Assembly: GCA_018857735.1 (NCBI GenBank)
Contig: JABMCL010002141.1
Span: 112,001 to 176,000, forward strand
From: Alviniconcha marisindica
Taxonomy: Eukaryota > Mollusca > Gastropoda > Provannidae
Direction: 5' to 3'
DNA: 64,000 bases
In this document: positions 44,991 through 56,175 of the stretch, one piece after another
How the letters are laid out: each line of letters begins with the position of its first letter
Position numbering within the stretch: the stretch's first letter is position 1
Program-made: the position numbers and the translations under genes
The notes under the pieces: model-generated
The model's input: only the letters and a program-made list of their open reading frames with translations
The model's database searches: none
What the model was told of the DNA's origin: nothing

Positions 44991-46676
44991 CAGTCCATGC
45001 CTATCTCCTACCCCACCCCCTTCCCCGCACCCAGTGGAGGACCAAAACCTACAAGAGATGGCGCCTTTCAAAGTGAGGCTTTCCCGTTTTACCCACCTTC
45101 ACTTTTACCCAGGTCCTTTCCATTATAAAGTGATAAGTGTCACAATTAACGGATCAGAGTTGACTTGTGACCTGATGTCTTGTTTCGCCTTGACCTTTCC
45201 AGCTGAGTAGGCATTAGGCATCAGTTACATAGCCATGTATCAATGCACAGACCATGACGGTGCTAACGATGATGTGTTCCAGAATTCTGCACGGCGGAGA
45301 CAAAGGTCAATAATGTCAGGCTTGTTTTTTTTCCCCCACCTCGACGGACACTGAGGTCATGCAGGAAGCTTTCCTCACGGCCGGGCTAGTGCCGGTACCA
45401 AGGAAGGTCTGCTAGAGCCGACGTTATAGCACAGACGTTATTTCTTTGCTACCCAATTTGGCTCGTGGGGACTGATGCCGTCTGGGCCACTGGCCGAAGT
45501 TTTCCATCAGCCTCACCACACCAGGCGTGGTGGTTTTAGTAACCTCACACATGTGTTAGCCAGCCTAAAACTGATCTCCACACACACACAACAACAAATA
45601 AAAAATTAATAAATAATAATAATAAAAATCGTATACTTTCATCGCACAAGTTTCGATATTTTCATGCTAGTCAAAACAAAACACTGCCTATCCACATTTG
45701 GGATAAGGTTACACAAGACTGAACAAAAATAAAACGATTGCAACACTACTGCGGAGCGGGGTGCGACAAAGAGCAGACGATGATCTTTACCAAACAGCAA
45801 ATCTATAAATACATATTCGACCAGTCAGACACATCACAATGAGACGCAACTGAAACTAATAATGAATTAACTGTGAAGTCATTCATCTTTGTTGTCAGTC
45901 AACAATGAGACCTACTTAAGGTCAGTAGAAAATTTACTGCAACTTCATCTTAACTGCTATACAACCAACAATGTGCTCTCTGTAGTGAAAGCACTGCCCT
46001 ATGTTTCTTTGTTTGATTCGTGCTGCTAACCTATAATATAGATTTAAATGCAAAAAGCATGCGTTACTACTTTCGGAAACTTGAGTAAAAAAACACCACA
46101 CTGGATACTACATAACACTGTACCGTGATGAACATCGGCTGCCTGATCAAACCAAGCACTGGCCATTGTGATCAAACATTAAACCGGTGCTGTCTTCAGG
46201 AAGAATGATTTGGATGTCTACTCATGTCAACCCACTTCGCAAGGAGCCACTAACACTCACCACCTCTCCCTCCCTCGGGATAAGCTAAAGGGGAGGGCAG
46301 ACGGTACAAAGCATGTTTCGTTTGTTGTATCCAAACTCATTTCCGTGGGAACGCTTGTCGGGGGAGCCGGGACAGGGGCAAAGAAAAACAACAATGGGTC
46401 AAAAGACCAAATAAGCTCTATCTGTCCCCTTAAAGAGGACCGTAGGCTGCATTAAAGCGCATACCGATGGAAGGAAAATTGTTTCGAACGAGGATAAAAT
46501 TCACATGTTTTGAACGCAGGTAAGCTAAAACGACACACCAGTTCGAGCACCAGAAGAGAAACCGTCTAGACCTGAATCCGGTACCGCTGTAGCGAAGCCT
46601 TAACGAAAATGTATTTGTTTTGTCTAACCCTAATCATGAAACTTTTTTCCACACGTGAACACTCAAAATGAAGACG

Positions 46677-46680
<4 letters not shown>
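44991..46680. other. Non-coding interval (CpG-rich)
   Basis: Unique-looking sequence with no supported gene. It includes CACCACACCAGGCGTGGTGG, a short palindrome at about 45513-45533. Confidence 0.35.

Positions 46681-46746
<66 letters not shown>
46681..46746 (+). repeat. (CT)n microsatellite
   Basis: About 66 bases of perfect CT repeat. Confidence 0.97.
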
Positions 46747-46747
<1 letters not shown>

Positions 46748-46779
46748 GTAGCTTAGCAAGGGCTAGTTGTTAAGACATA

Positions 46780-46850
46780 TTTGGACTGAACCTAAACCAC
46801 AATCCTTGTAAAATAAAGTTTTCGAGTTCGAGTTCTCGTTTTGAGACTGA
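46780..46850 (+). repeat. Retroposon 3' tail (AATAAAG + pentamer-like tail)
   Basis: TTGTAAAATAAAGTTTTCGA followed by repeats of GTTCGA(GTTC) looks like the 3' terminus of a LINE with a simple-repeat tail. A similar tail at 47760-47800 reads AATAAAGTATTCTGAACTGA then ATTTGAATTGA. Confidence 0.5.
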
Positions 46851-47134
46851 AGACTGCAACTGTGGACAGGAGCGTGCCATCGTGGCAGTTTTGCTTGTGA
46901 TTGTAATTTAGGCAAAGACGAAGATTTTTTTCTTCTCCTGATTTTCTTCAATCCAGTCAAATTCGTATGAAACAAAACGTATGATTTAACCATTTTTCTG
47001 ACAGCTGGTAAACATCTCTCCGGCTTCAAAACAAATAACCAATGACGTCTGCTTCTTCAAAAAGAATTCGGTAAACTTCACAAACCTTTTCAATCACTGT
47101 CACCGGTGTAGCATCACACCTTCACGTTGCATGT

Positions 47135-47386
47135 CCAGATGGAGGTGGGGAAGAGGGAGATTATATTGTACCTATCGCTACACTGTCACCACCAGAATGA
47201 TTCCTGCATTGGGATGGGCAGTGATGAGAGACATTTTAATCTTTCTTTAATTGTGAAGGACAAAGTCACAAGACAGTGTCCACAAACCACAACCTTTTTG
47301 GGGAGAAAGGTGAGCCGAAGCGGTATTGAACCGAGGTTCTTCTGCTTACCAGCCTAACGCCTTACCGCTTGGCCAAACCGGTTCAC
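47135..47386 (-). mobile_element. tRNA-derived SINE, family A (tail truncated)
   Basis: The - strand head near 47386 is GAACCGGTTTGGCCAAGCGG TAAGGC, with B box GGTTCAATACC. The body matches 7042-7367 (GTGGACACTGTCTTGTGACT; CTCTCATCACTGCCCATCCC). The distal part after AATCTCCCTCTTCCCC is missing. Confidence 0.85.
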
Positions 47387-47689
47387 AAAACATTTCTGGA
47401 CTTAAATAGACCCAACCAACTCAAAATTTCAAATACTAAGTGTGTGGCACTGGACTAGTAGTGATAATACACCTAAATGCCAAGTTAATGAGTGGATAAT
47501 TAGTGAGTTTGAAATTGAAGGTATGGAATATTGGAATTGAAGGCATGTAATATGTATCGGTTTTCAACCTTAAAATGTCATCTGGAATGCATGTGATTGT
47601 GAAGGCTGTATTAGTTATCACTTACCTTTTATGACAGCTGTTCTTTATGTGTTATACCTCCTTCTGTTTTTAATATGTTTAAATTAATG

Positions 47690-47810
47690 TAACTACATTA
47701 TTTAATGTGGCAGAGATGGTGTGAGCGAAGATAATTTCCTGTTTAATTGTTATAATTGCAACGGAAAATAAAGTATTCTGAACTGAATTTGAATTGAGTT
47801 TAGTAGAAAA
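47690..47810 (+). repeat. LINE 3'-end-like fragment
   Basis: TTTAATTGTTATAATTGCAA, then GGAAAATAAAGTATTCTGAA and (TTGAA)-like units. It has the same architecture as 46780-46850. Confidence 0.45.
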
Positions 47811-47989
47811 ACGTCAAGTGGTTCAGAAGATGTTGGATGGATAAACACAGTGAATTCGAAGCCTCATTTTCACTTGATGTTGAAGAAAACTTGTCTACAC
47901 TTTCTGTACAAGACTGTCTTGTAATAATGCACAACTATACCGATTACCTCGCACTGCTGCATGACTAGATTTGCCCATCGTTTCTCTCT

Positions 47990-48007
47990 CCCCCCCCCCC
48001 CCCCCCC
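47990..48007 (+). repeat. Poly-C tract (18 bases)
   Basis: C homopolymer followed by CA repeats, with nearby GCGCGC runs at 48078-48124. Confidence 0.95.
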
Positions 48008-48009
48008 TT

Positions 48010-51000
48010 ACACACACACACAAGGTTCAGAGATGCATCGGGCGGTGATGTTATTAAGTGCTAAGCACGCACACATGGGCGCGCGCGAGCACACACACAC
48101 AAACACACAAGCGCGCGCGCGCGCTCACGGCTACTGCTGAGATTATGCTTTCTGCTTTGTGTAAAGAAATAGATGTGCGTGCGTGCGTGCGTGCTAGTTC
48201 CACAAGCAAAGATGTAATACGAGTTGCATCACGCTTGTTTGATGGGCGAGTACTGATTATTAATTATCGCAGACATGGCATTAAAACCAGTCATCAATCC
48301 TCCTCCGTTGGCTGATAACATCGAGTTTTCATCACTTTTAACCTCTAATGAAACTACCGTCCCCTTCCGGTCTGCGGCGCTTTTGGGCTGCTGCTGGTTG
48401 CAAAACTAAAAGAAAGTGGGTGGAGCTGCCAGTCGTAAGGAGCCGTCTACTATCACAGTGGCTACCGCAAGTACTACCCCCTCCCCTCCGTTCCCCCACC
48501 CCCGCCCTTCCAGCCAGCAACACGTTTGTTTCCTTCTTTGTTTCCTTGTTCCTATCTTGTTTTTGTTCTTCCTTCCCTTTCTCTCCCGTCTCAGCATTTT
48601 TCAGCCCCGATGTGACCTTTCGTTTAACGTTTTGTCAATACACGATACTGGCAGTGCATTCAGAAACAAACAACAACAAACAATGAAAAACTAGTAATCG
48701 CCAACACCACTCTCTGTGTCTGTTCCCGTTCACAACGTTCATGTGAAATACCACACGACCATTCGAGACGTGAAACACTAAACATGACTCGTGGACAGAA
48801 ACTCTTCCCATGAAGTTCCATGTTCACAGCATTGTTGACCAACACAACACATTGATGACCCGACAACGTCTGTAACTTGGTAAACTGAGCCAGGACAAAC
48901 CGCACCTACACCGTCACTGGTGAAGGGAGGTGGTGAGAGGAGAAGGCGATACAAGTGAACCAAATTGTAAAACAGCAACAAGACACGGAACGATTGGTAC
49001 AAAACTCCAGCGAACAAGGGCAACCTAGATAAAAAGCCTCTGATTCAAATGGACAGCGCAAAAAATACTCCCCCCCCCCCCGGCAAAACAACAACAACAA
49101 ACGAACAGACAAAAACAAATTCTAGATACCCTCATGAGCAGCGAGAATATCTCTAAAAATCGCTGAACTGTAATGCTCAAGCTGCTCATGTGTTTGCTAC
49201 TGCTAAGTAGTGGAGAGAGAGAGACAGAGAGAAGCTTTAATTAACTGTTCAAATTTTGCTGTTGGCTTCTGTCTTATACAGCAGTTCCGTGGCTGAATTT
49301 TTTGACAGCATTTTTTCTTGCGCGTGCGTGCGTGTGTGCGTGCGTGTGTGTGTATGTTTTAAAAAAAGGCTAACGTTGAATCTTCCAGGCCCGAGCCAAC
49401 CGATCCATCAGTCACCCTTTCCTAACCCGTCGATGGGAGAAAGAAAGAAATTATTTGTAGTACAATAAGTAAGTAAAGAATATATATTCAGTTAAGCTAT
49501 GGCGGTCAAGCATGTGGCAGAAAAAGTCCAAGAACGCCGATTTTGGGGTCTGTTCATATTCCGGGGGCTCTGAACACGCAGCGTCACCTAGTTTATTCCG
49601 CGGGCCAACACGGGAATCTGCTTTAGTCTTACCCACAGACACAGAAGACTATTCTCTATCTGTGGTCTTACCCGACGCTAGGAAAACGAGGAGAGAAGAT
49701 TTGGAAAGAATGACTCTGAATGGACCTGGGCGGCAGAGTAGGTGAAAGGGATTCAATGCGAAAAGTGGGTCATCTGAACTCGCCTTTAATCAAGTTCTTG
49801 CGGTTCCAGCAGCACAGAAACGAACTGTATATTTTTTTAATTTATTTTTTTAACAATAAAATCTCTAGCTGGTTTCCACTCCAGTGACAACGATTGCAGG
49901 CATCAATCAAAACGTGGGGATCACCCAAAATCCAATATCTGCAGCTCCAGATTTCTTGCCTTTCTCGCGTGCTTCCGCTCAATATGGTCATCACCACTCA
50001 GGACGTAAAAATACGGAATCTCTCCCTACCAAATATTCTCTACATTATGAAATTCGGCAGTCAAAATTGGTGCTCTCGGCTGTGATGTATTGCGTTTGTG
50101 ATTTTGCCTTAATGCGTTATGCGTGGTAGGCGGGGGAAAGGAAGGTAGTCAGAAGACACAACCTGATTCTGACTACATAAAAGCTTGATCTATTTCAACT
50201 GCACCAATAATAAACGACTTTAACAACACCGGTGGCAAAGCAAACATACAAACCATGGGAAAAGACAAACCAGCAGGATGATAGTCTTCAGAATGGTCGC
50301 ATTTAGATACATTTCCATTCAGTCCCCCCCCCCCCCCCCCCCCCCCCCACCACCCCTTCTGGCGTTTTATATATATACATTTGTTTCTACCTTCTCTTTT
50401 AAATTTCAAGCAGCACAATCGATATCTTGTATTTGTACATTCACCCCTTTGAGTGTTTTGCACCACAGAATAATTGCGCCTCCTTATATAACAAGCCATC
50501 CAAATGCCTCGTATCCGGAGGCTAAACAGGCTATTTAAGGCTCCGTCCCTTCCACTCCATAATATCAATAATGAATAATAGAGAAAGATAAACAGGCCGT
50601 CAGCTTGGACATGTCCCAGCACCCAAGAAGCCCGATACTTCAGCTCTCACGCCTGGAGATTGGCTGGTTGTCGGGCGGAACATGCCAATGTTACTTTGCA
50701 CAAGAGAGGCACAAAATCAATGCAATTTGTGGGGTAAACCGGAACTCCAACGCCAATGCTTGGAGCAGAGGAGAAGTAACGAAATGTGTCAACCATAAAA
50801 CAAAACCTGACTGCACAACAATTTCCTACCCTCATTACGAAACTGCCCGCAGAACCTGCAAGAAGGAGAGGAACTCTGCTGACAAAACTTAAATACAAGT
50901 CTCGGAAAATACAACACTGTAATGAAATCCGAGAGGCGGCTAGCAAATGGTGCAAGCATTATAATCATAAATTCAAACATGAACTAGACCTGTCGCCAAG

Positions 51001-51460
51001 TCGCGACAAATACGCTACTGGGGCTTACACCTGGTCAATATCATTAATTATGCACAAGTTTCAGTATTTTCCCACTGAGTTTGCAATTACTCTTTTATAC
51101 ATTTTAGAAATCTGGCTTATGACAGACAGTGAACAAGAAGAGCAAACGCTCAGTCGATTTCACTTTCGTAATAGGAAAATTCAAACCATCCTTTTTATTT
51201 TCTGCTTCTTGTTCCTCACTCCTTCTTCTTCTTCGGTAACTTTCCTGTGGTCCTGAAAATGGACGACAGTCATTCGACATATAATTCGTTATTAACTCCT
51301 AGTCGATTAAGTATGAACGCATAGAGTCAATTCCGATACAAATTACCGTCACACAGAATTTCAAGTATCTATATCTCGCTTAACAACACCCAAGACGGAT
51401 AAAATAGCCATAATAAAGCTTTTGTCATGACAGGACACCTGTAAATTATTTCCCATAAGT
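48010..51460. other. Non-coding interval (CpG-rich, microsatellite-rich)
   Basis: It contains CA/GC dinucleotide tracts (48060-48125), GTGC repeats (48176-48193, 49320-49352) and a poly-C tract at 50324-50348. Several ORFs of 60-156 codons exist, the longest at 50786-51256 (+). None has a recognisable domain, and neighbouring frames are equally open. Confidence 0.35.
50324..50348 (+). repeat. Poly-C tract (25 bases)
   Basis: C homopolymer. Confidence 0.95.
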
Positions 51461-51461
51461 A

Positions 51462-51720
51462 ATAATAATAGGGTATTTATAGAGAGACACAAAGCTCATA
51501 GTTCAGGAGCTGTGTGAGAGTCGAGGTGGCCGTCCTGGGCTGTCCGTCCTAACGAGCCTTCTGGTTTCCGTGGACGTAAAGCTATATTGAACCATGCTTC
51601 GGCAATGGTCTCAGCTTGTCCCTAATATGTCAACCGACATCCGAGGACATTAAGCAACACTACCTACCTACCTAGACACAAAGCGCTTTACAACTTGACT
51701 GAAGGAAAACATGTAACGGG
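51462..51720 (-). mobile_element. LINE/SINE 3' end interrupted by the U2-family SINE
   Basis: 51462-51495 plus 51674-51720 join into AATAATAATAGGGTATTTAT, AGAGAGACACAAAGCGCTTT, ACAACTTGA. On the - strand this is a standard retroposon 3' end (AAGCGCTTTGTG...TATAAATA...ATTATTATT). It is split by the insertion at 51496-51673. A similar tail lies at about 52196-52235. Confidence 0.65.
51496..51673 (+). mobile_element. U2-family SINE, 5'-truncated, with 11-bp target-site duplication
   Basis: The body is about 90% identical to 44807-44965 by eye: TAGTTCAGGAGCTGTGTGAG, GTCGAGGTGGCCGTCCTGGG, CTAACGAGCC, ATGCTTCGGCAATGGTCTCA and the hairpin tail TTGTCCCTAATATGTCAACC. It ends in an (ACCT)n tail rather than (CAT)n. 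The U2-derived head is missing: the copy starts at TCATAG. Exact duplications AGACACAAAGC lie at 51485-51495 and 51674-51684. Confidence 0.9.
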
Positions 51721-51818
51721 TAAATACTCACACACCAATCAATGGCATAAAAATACATTTATAAGCACACTTATTCATACACAGTATAATGAAACATATG
51801 CACAAATGTGCATGCGCG

Positions 51819-51851
<33 letters not shown>

Positions 51852-52691
51852 CGATGTGGAGCCACTGAGGAGCCATCTCGAAGAAGCCAGCAAGATATCC
51901 ACTGAAATTAGACTGGTTGAACAAGATGAGATCCCCTTGTAAACAGGAGAACGCGCACATCATAGACCGTAGCTGTACTACGATTGGTAGGAAGGCTGAG
52001 GGGCGGTGAGAGGTGAATACAAAATCCAATAATATAAACTCAATGCTTTGTAAGCGCCCCGCGAAGGACATCAAAAAAGACGCGATACTGGTTTGAAAAG
52101 GTAAGTTTATGTTCATCTTATTTAAATCATTAGCACCATCATCATCACACCCGATCGAAGATAAAATTTTCAGGGAAACACAAACTAAGTAAGAGTAATA
52201 ATATCTTTCATTTCTACAGCGCTCTTTCCTCATAAAAATCGACTTTATGGCCGTTTCCAAAAACAAGGAATATGCAAGTTAACATGCAAAGTTCTTTCAG
52301 TTTCATCTGTCTGACGATGCCTGACCTTGAATTTTGATCTAGGCCACCGAAGCGACTACAGAAATTGTTATCATGAAAATGCAAAAAGGTTTTCTTAATA
52401 GTCTCCAAGAAAAGGTCCAACGTTAAAGTTTCTGCCGAGTCTGGAAACGCGACAATTATGCACCTTATACACAAATCATTTTTGTTCGCAATTATGTCTA
52501 TATCTGTAATAATCACACATAGAGTGAACGTGATCCGACCAAAACGTACCTAGCAAGCACAACTGGCTCTTTTAAGCCTTTGTGACTTTGAAATAAAATA
52601 ATGTCATCAAACTGATACAAAAGTGTAAAGCTTACTTTACAATACAAAATGTAAAATATTTTATTCGACCGTCTCGGAGAAAAGTCAACCG
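51721..52691. other. Non-coding interval
   Basis: Contains a CG/CA microsatellite at 51816-51851 and a retroposon tail fragment at about 52196-52235. No gene supported. Confidence 0.35.
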
Positions 52692-52892
52692 TTAAAGGAC
52701 AAGTCCAAGGTTAGAGGTGATTTTTGAAACGCTTTCTGTTAAAGCTCGCTGAGAACGATGATGTAGGTGAAACTGTGATCTGAGGGTTATAAAAGCACGA
52801 AAAAAGACATTTTCTGTCGTACCGAAAGCGTCGCCATGACGCCCAAATCACGTGACCATATGCCTACTACGTCACTCTGGGAGTCGCTGCAA

Positions 52893-53037
52893 AATGGCCA
52901 ACTCGAGCTCCGAAGACGAAACTGATACATTGCCCGAGAGACCCACAAGGATACAGCCGTATCAGTTTGAGCCTGTCAGGCAGGATTTTGAAAGAGTATG
53001 CGGTATTCCAAGGGGTTTGCAAAATCTCACTCACTGA
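52893..53037 (+). pseudogene. N-terminal fragment of a P2RX7-C/ballast-domain-like protein
   Basis: ATG at 52893 in a good context (AAAATGG) gives MANSSSEDETDTLPERPTRI followed by QPYQFEPVRQDFE. An acidic/serine start followed by a (I/R)QPYQFEP motif is, to my knowledge, typical of invertebrate proteins annotated as P2X purinoceptor 7-like, which carry the zinc-binding P2X7 C-terminal domain. The cysteine-rich domain itself is absent: the frame runs into the antisense THAP exon and stops at about 53035. The assignment rests on one short motif. Confidence 0.4.
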
Positions 53038-53215
53038 AGTGCTCGCTACACAAATGGGCGTGATGCGGCGCAGCAAGAAAGTCAGCTCGTTTGAATTGTA
53101 TAAATTTAATCCACTTTCGTCTCACTGCGGGTCGATTGTGCGCGAGCTCGTGCATTGTTATACCTGGGGTCGTCTGCGAATTGTTACAGTTCGCGGCAAC
53201 ACAGTAGGCCGGCAT
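53027..53215 (-). pseudogene. THAP-domain exon (nearly complete zinc finger)
   Basis: From ATG at 53215 the - strand reads MPAYCVAANCNNSQ, then ITMHEL...RRKWIKFIQF, and ends LCSEHFSE before TGA at 53029-53027. This gives the full C2CH signature: C5, C10, the conserved W in RRKW, and C-x2-H in CSEH. Spacing is normal for THAP. The expected continuation (AVPTIF-type segment) is only hinted at after the stop (DFANPLEYRIL), so the stop or a one-base change has truncated it. The start lies 279 bp from the right end, matching the 287 bp in the element at 41090-43798. Confidence 0.8.
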
Positions 53216-53548
53216 AGTTAACTTTTTTGTCGACCACATGCATACACAGTTTACTGAAGAATCTAAGATGGCAACCGCACTGACTCTCCAGACTGACGTC
53301 ACCTCCGGGAAAGTCACGTGACTGATGGAGAACCCGAGACTGTAGTCTCGGCCAGCCTACAGAAAATAAAATCGATTAAAAACCCAATTAAACATTTTAA
53401 TTTTAATTTTATTTCATTAAATCTGAAACTAGTGTCTCATTTGTCAATCATTTCGATGGTCATTTTGCATACTTAAAAACCTTGGACTTTTACTTTAAGT
53501 TTTTGCCAGTTCCTGAACGAACATGGATTGATAACTGATTTTTAATAT

Positions 53549-53792
53549 TTAACGCCCAATCAACTGCGAAGGTCCAATCAGGGCGAAACACAATTCACCG
53601 AATCACAAAAGTATCATTCAGTGTACATGCCATATATAATTTTATCTTGGATGTAGGCAACTTGGTGTTTTACGCCCAGTCAACCAGTACGGTTATATCA
53701 GGGCGAATTATCTTGAAAGACGATCGAGGAAAAAATCAATAATCCGGCTAAAAGAACCGGAAAGGTATAAGGACATCTCGGGAGACGATTGG

Positions 53793-53828
<36 letters not shown>

Positions 53829-53960
53829 CTGAATGAACCAGAGAGATATAAAGAATTTAAAATAAGTATGATTTCTGGCAGTAGGCAAAGCATGCATTTT
53901 GTTTGTTTGTTGGTGCTTTGAGCCCAGTCAACCACATATGGTTATACCAGGGCTATGCGA
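53549..53960 (+). repeat. Three copies of a ~40-nt stem-loop motif
   Basis: Copies at 53549-53590, 53669-53710 and 53917-53958 share (T)TTTACGCCCAGTCAACC and GGTTATATCAGGGCG. Outer stems are CGCCC/GGGCG in the first two copies and AGCCC/GGGCT in the third. The inner stem AACC/GGTT is kept in copies two and three. Spacing is about 120 and 248 bp, and all copies are in the same orientation. Confidence 0.75.
53796..53828 (+). repeat. Poly-G tract (~33 bases)
   Basis: G homopolymer following GGGGA. Confidence 0.95.
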
Positions 53961-53969
53961 AGCATGCTT

Positions 53970-55618
53970 ATAGCTATATTCGTTTTTACTCTCGGTTGTT
54001 GCTTTCTTCATCCGCGGGGACGAACACTGGCAGAGTCACAGCATGACTTTTTACATGAGCCAGGTTCATAATAATAAAGTGTAACATTCCGTTTACAAAC
54101 AAAGAGGATACAGACTTACCAGATCATCATTTCTTCTAAACCTAATGTCATCAGATCTCAAGTAAAAGTCAGATTCACTTATGTTTTTTTTGTTGCTGTA
54201 AGAAATATGGCACAAAATGAAGCTGAATGAAACCTGAAAGGCAGAAATGAGAGAGAATCCCAGGAAGCATATAAAGCTATATTCTGATCTGTTCGCGACT
54301 TAAAGTGGGCACCTTCGACAGTTCTGGAGGGATGGGGGGGGGGGGGCAGAAGATACACCATGGTGAGCGAGCGAGGGGAGGGGGGGGGGCTGAGAGGGGG
54401 GAGGGATGAGGGGGGGGGGGGGAGAGAGAGAAAACTAGGAGAATGGACCATTAGCAGAAAATGACAAGACGGAAAGAGCAAGAGGACTAAGCAAAAAATA
54501 AAAAATAAAAAAATGGACCATTAGCAGAAAAATGACAAGACGGAAAAAGCAAGAGGACTAGGCAACAACAACCAAAAAAACCACAACAAAACCACACACA
54601 CAAAACAAACAAAAAACAAGAGAGGAGATAGGAAAGGGGAATCAAATGACAGCCCGAGATTCCGGACAGGATGAAGACATAAGACATCACCGGCATACCT
54701 CAGAGGAGTGTGAGATAAAAGCTAACATGAACTGAAACCGAAGAAAAAAAATCTCATCTTAATAGTAGCATCACAAAATACGACAGATCACTAGTACAGA
54801 AGCAGACGCGGCTCTCACTCCCCAGTTCAGCTCAAGCCATATCGATCGATGGGGCAAGTGAACATGCCGATAACTGGGTTAAAATATTCCTTCCAACTTC
54901 CAACACGCCCTCATCTCTCTCTCCCTTTTTCTCTCTCACTCGCGCGCGCGTGATGTCGGCGGGTGTGATGAGGTTTAACACTGAAAGGAGACGGCAAGTT
55001 CCAAAGGAAACAAGAAAAGCTGGATTTTTCTTATCTGCTCTTTTCTCTTTCTCAGGAGACGTGACGAGGGAGAGAGGGGTTAAGAGGCCTGGCGAAAAGC
55101 GCCTAGCCTTAACACACTAGACTATATCTGATGATGCACCAACATTAAAAAATCAGTCCCCAATGTAAAGTCAATCCCTGTGACACTGAATTGGATTCGT
55201 AACAGACTGTAAATTTTCCGTGAAAAAAATCAGCAGAATCTGCAGTTTTCTCAAAGAGACTTAACGCTTAACGGGTTGGCTGCAAATCTGTAGAATTCAA
55301 AATACTCAATCCACAGATCCTTGTGCTCCTGTGTCAACTGACCTCCAGAGTGCAAGTCAAACGCAGTACATGCGGGCGCACAGCATTCTGGACATGTCGT
55401 GGAGTCAAGCCGATGTGTGATTCCAGTTACAAACACCAATTTGCCTCTACGTTTGTTACGAAAGATCCGAAAGAAAAAAGAAAAATCATAAGTGCACTGG
55501 TTCTTTCCAAAGACGCTTTTATGAAAAACTGGAAGCCGTTTTCATTCTCGTTCAAAAGAGTTTCCAACCAATCAAATAACGTCTATGTTTCGAATTAGGC
55601 TTTTAAATGTGCAAAATT
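53970..55618. other. Non-coding interval
   Basis: G-rich tracts at 54334-54421. A direct duplication of a ~45-bp segment (ATGGACCATTAGCAGAAAA..., GACGGAAA(G/A)AGCAAGAGGAC) occurs at about 54443-54487 and 54513-54560. No gene supported. Confidence 0.4.
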
Positions 55619-55792
55619 CTGAAACAAGAATGACTGCTAGTGTTCTAAAACAAGATCTAAACACATAAAAGGTTCAAAAGAACGCTATTTATTAGGTCAA
55701 AAACGCGATACTTTTTTCCTGGCGCTGAAATATTTCTGAATATAATAAAATAATTGAAGAACGCTATTTATTAGGACAAAAATGCAATGCTT
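55619..55792 (-). mobile_element. Penelope-like terminal fragments (two partial copies)
   Basis: GAAACAAGAATGACTGCTAG, ACATAAAAGGTTCAAAAGAA and CGCTATTTATTAGGTCAAAA match 21361-21450. A second partial copy (GAACGCTATTTATTAGGACA) lies at about 55758-55790. Confidence 0.5.
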
Positions 55793-56139
55793 CCCCTTGA
55801 ACAATCTTTGATTAATTCGAATCTGGGCGCGTGTCTGAAGGATCATGCTGGCGATGACACGATGACAGTGTAGGTTATACAGTTATATTGCTCCCCCCCA
55901 ACCCACCCCCACCTCCCTTTCCTGGGATCTCAGTCGCTGCCAGTTTCGTTACGGAGATAACTCGGTGTTAAACAAACATAACAACAATCCCTTTGAAGGA
56001 AAGAGATCATGCAGTTTCTCGTGTAACCTGCACCTTTCGTATGCTGGAGTGGGAGGGGGTGTCTGGCGATACTCGTGGCAAATTACTACAACTTATATCA
56101 ACTGAAATGAGTTAACGAACGATAGGTTCACTGGCAAAG

Positions 56140-56175
<36 letters not shown>

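Larger units (their letters stand above)
52696..53494. mobile_element. Second TTAA-flanked THAP element (Kolobok/T2-like, internally deleted)
   Basis: The left end AGGACAAGTCCAAGGTT follows TTAA (52692-52695). The right end (complement AGTAAAAGTCCAAGGTT) precedes TTAA (53495-53498). The 799-bp body has two partial genes pointing inwards from the two ends: an ORF start at 52893 (+) and a THAP exon starting at 53215 (-). They run into each other near 53030. This is what an internal deletion of a larger two-gene element would leave. Confidence 0.7.

Noticed and set aside
50786..51256. 156-codon ORF on + strand as a gene
   Set aside because: No domain; the end (Phe/Leu/Ser-rich) reflects a TTCTTC-rich tract; overlapping frames are equally open.
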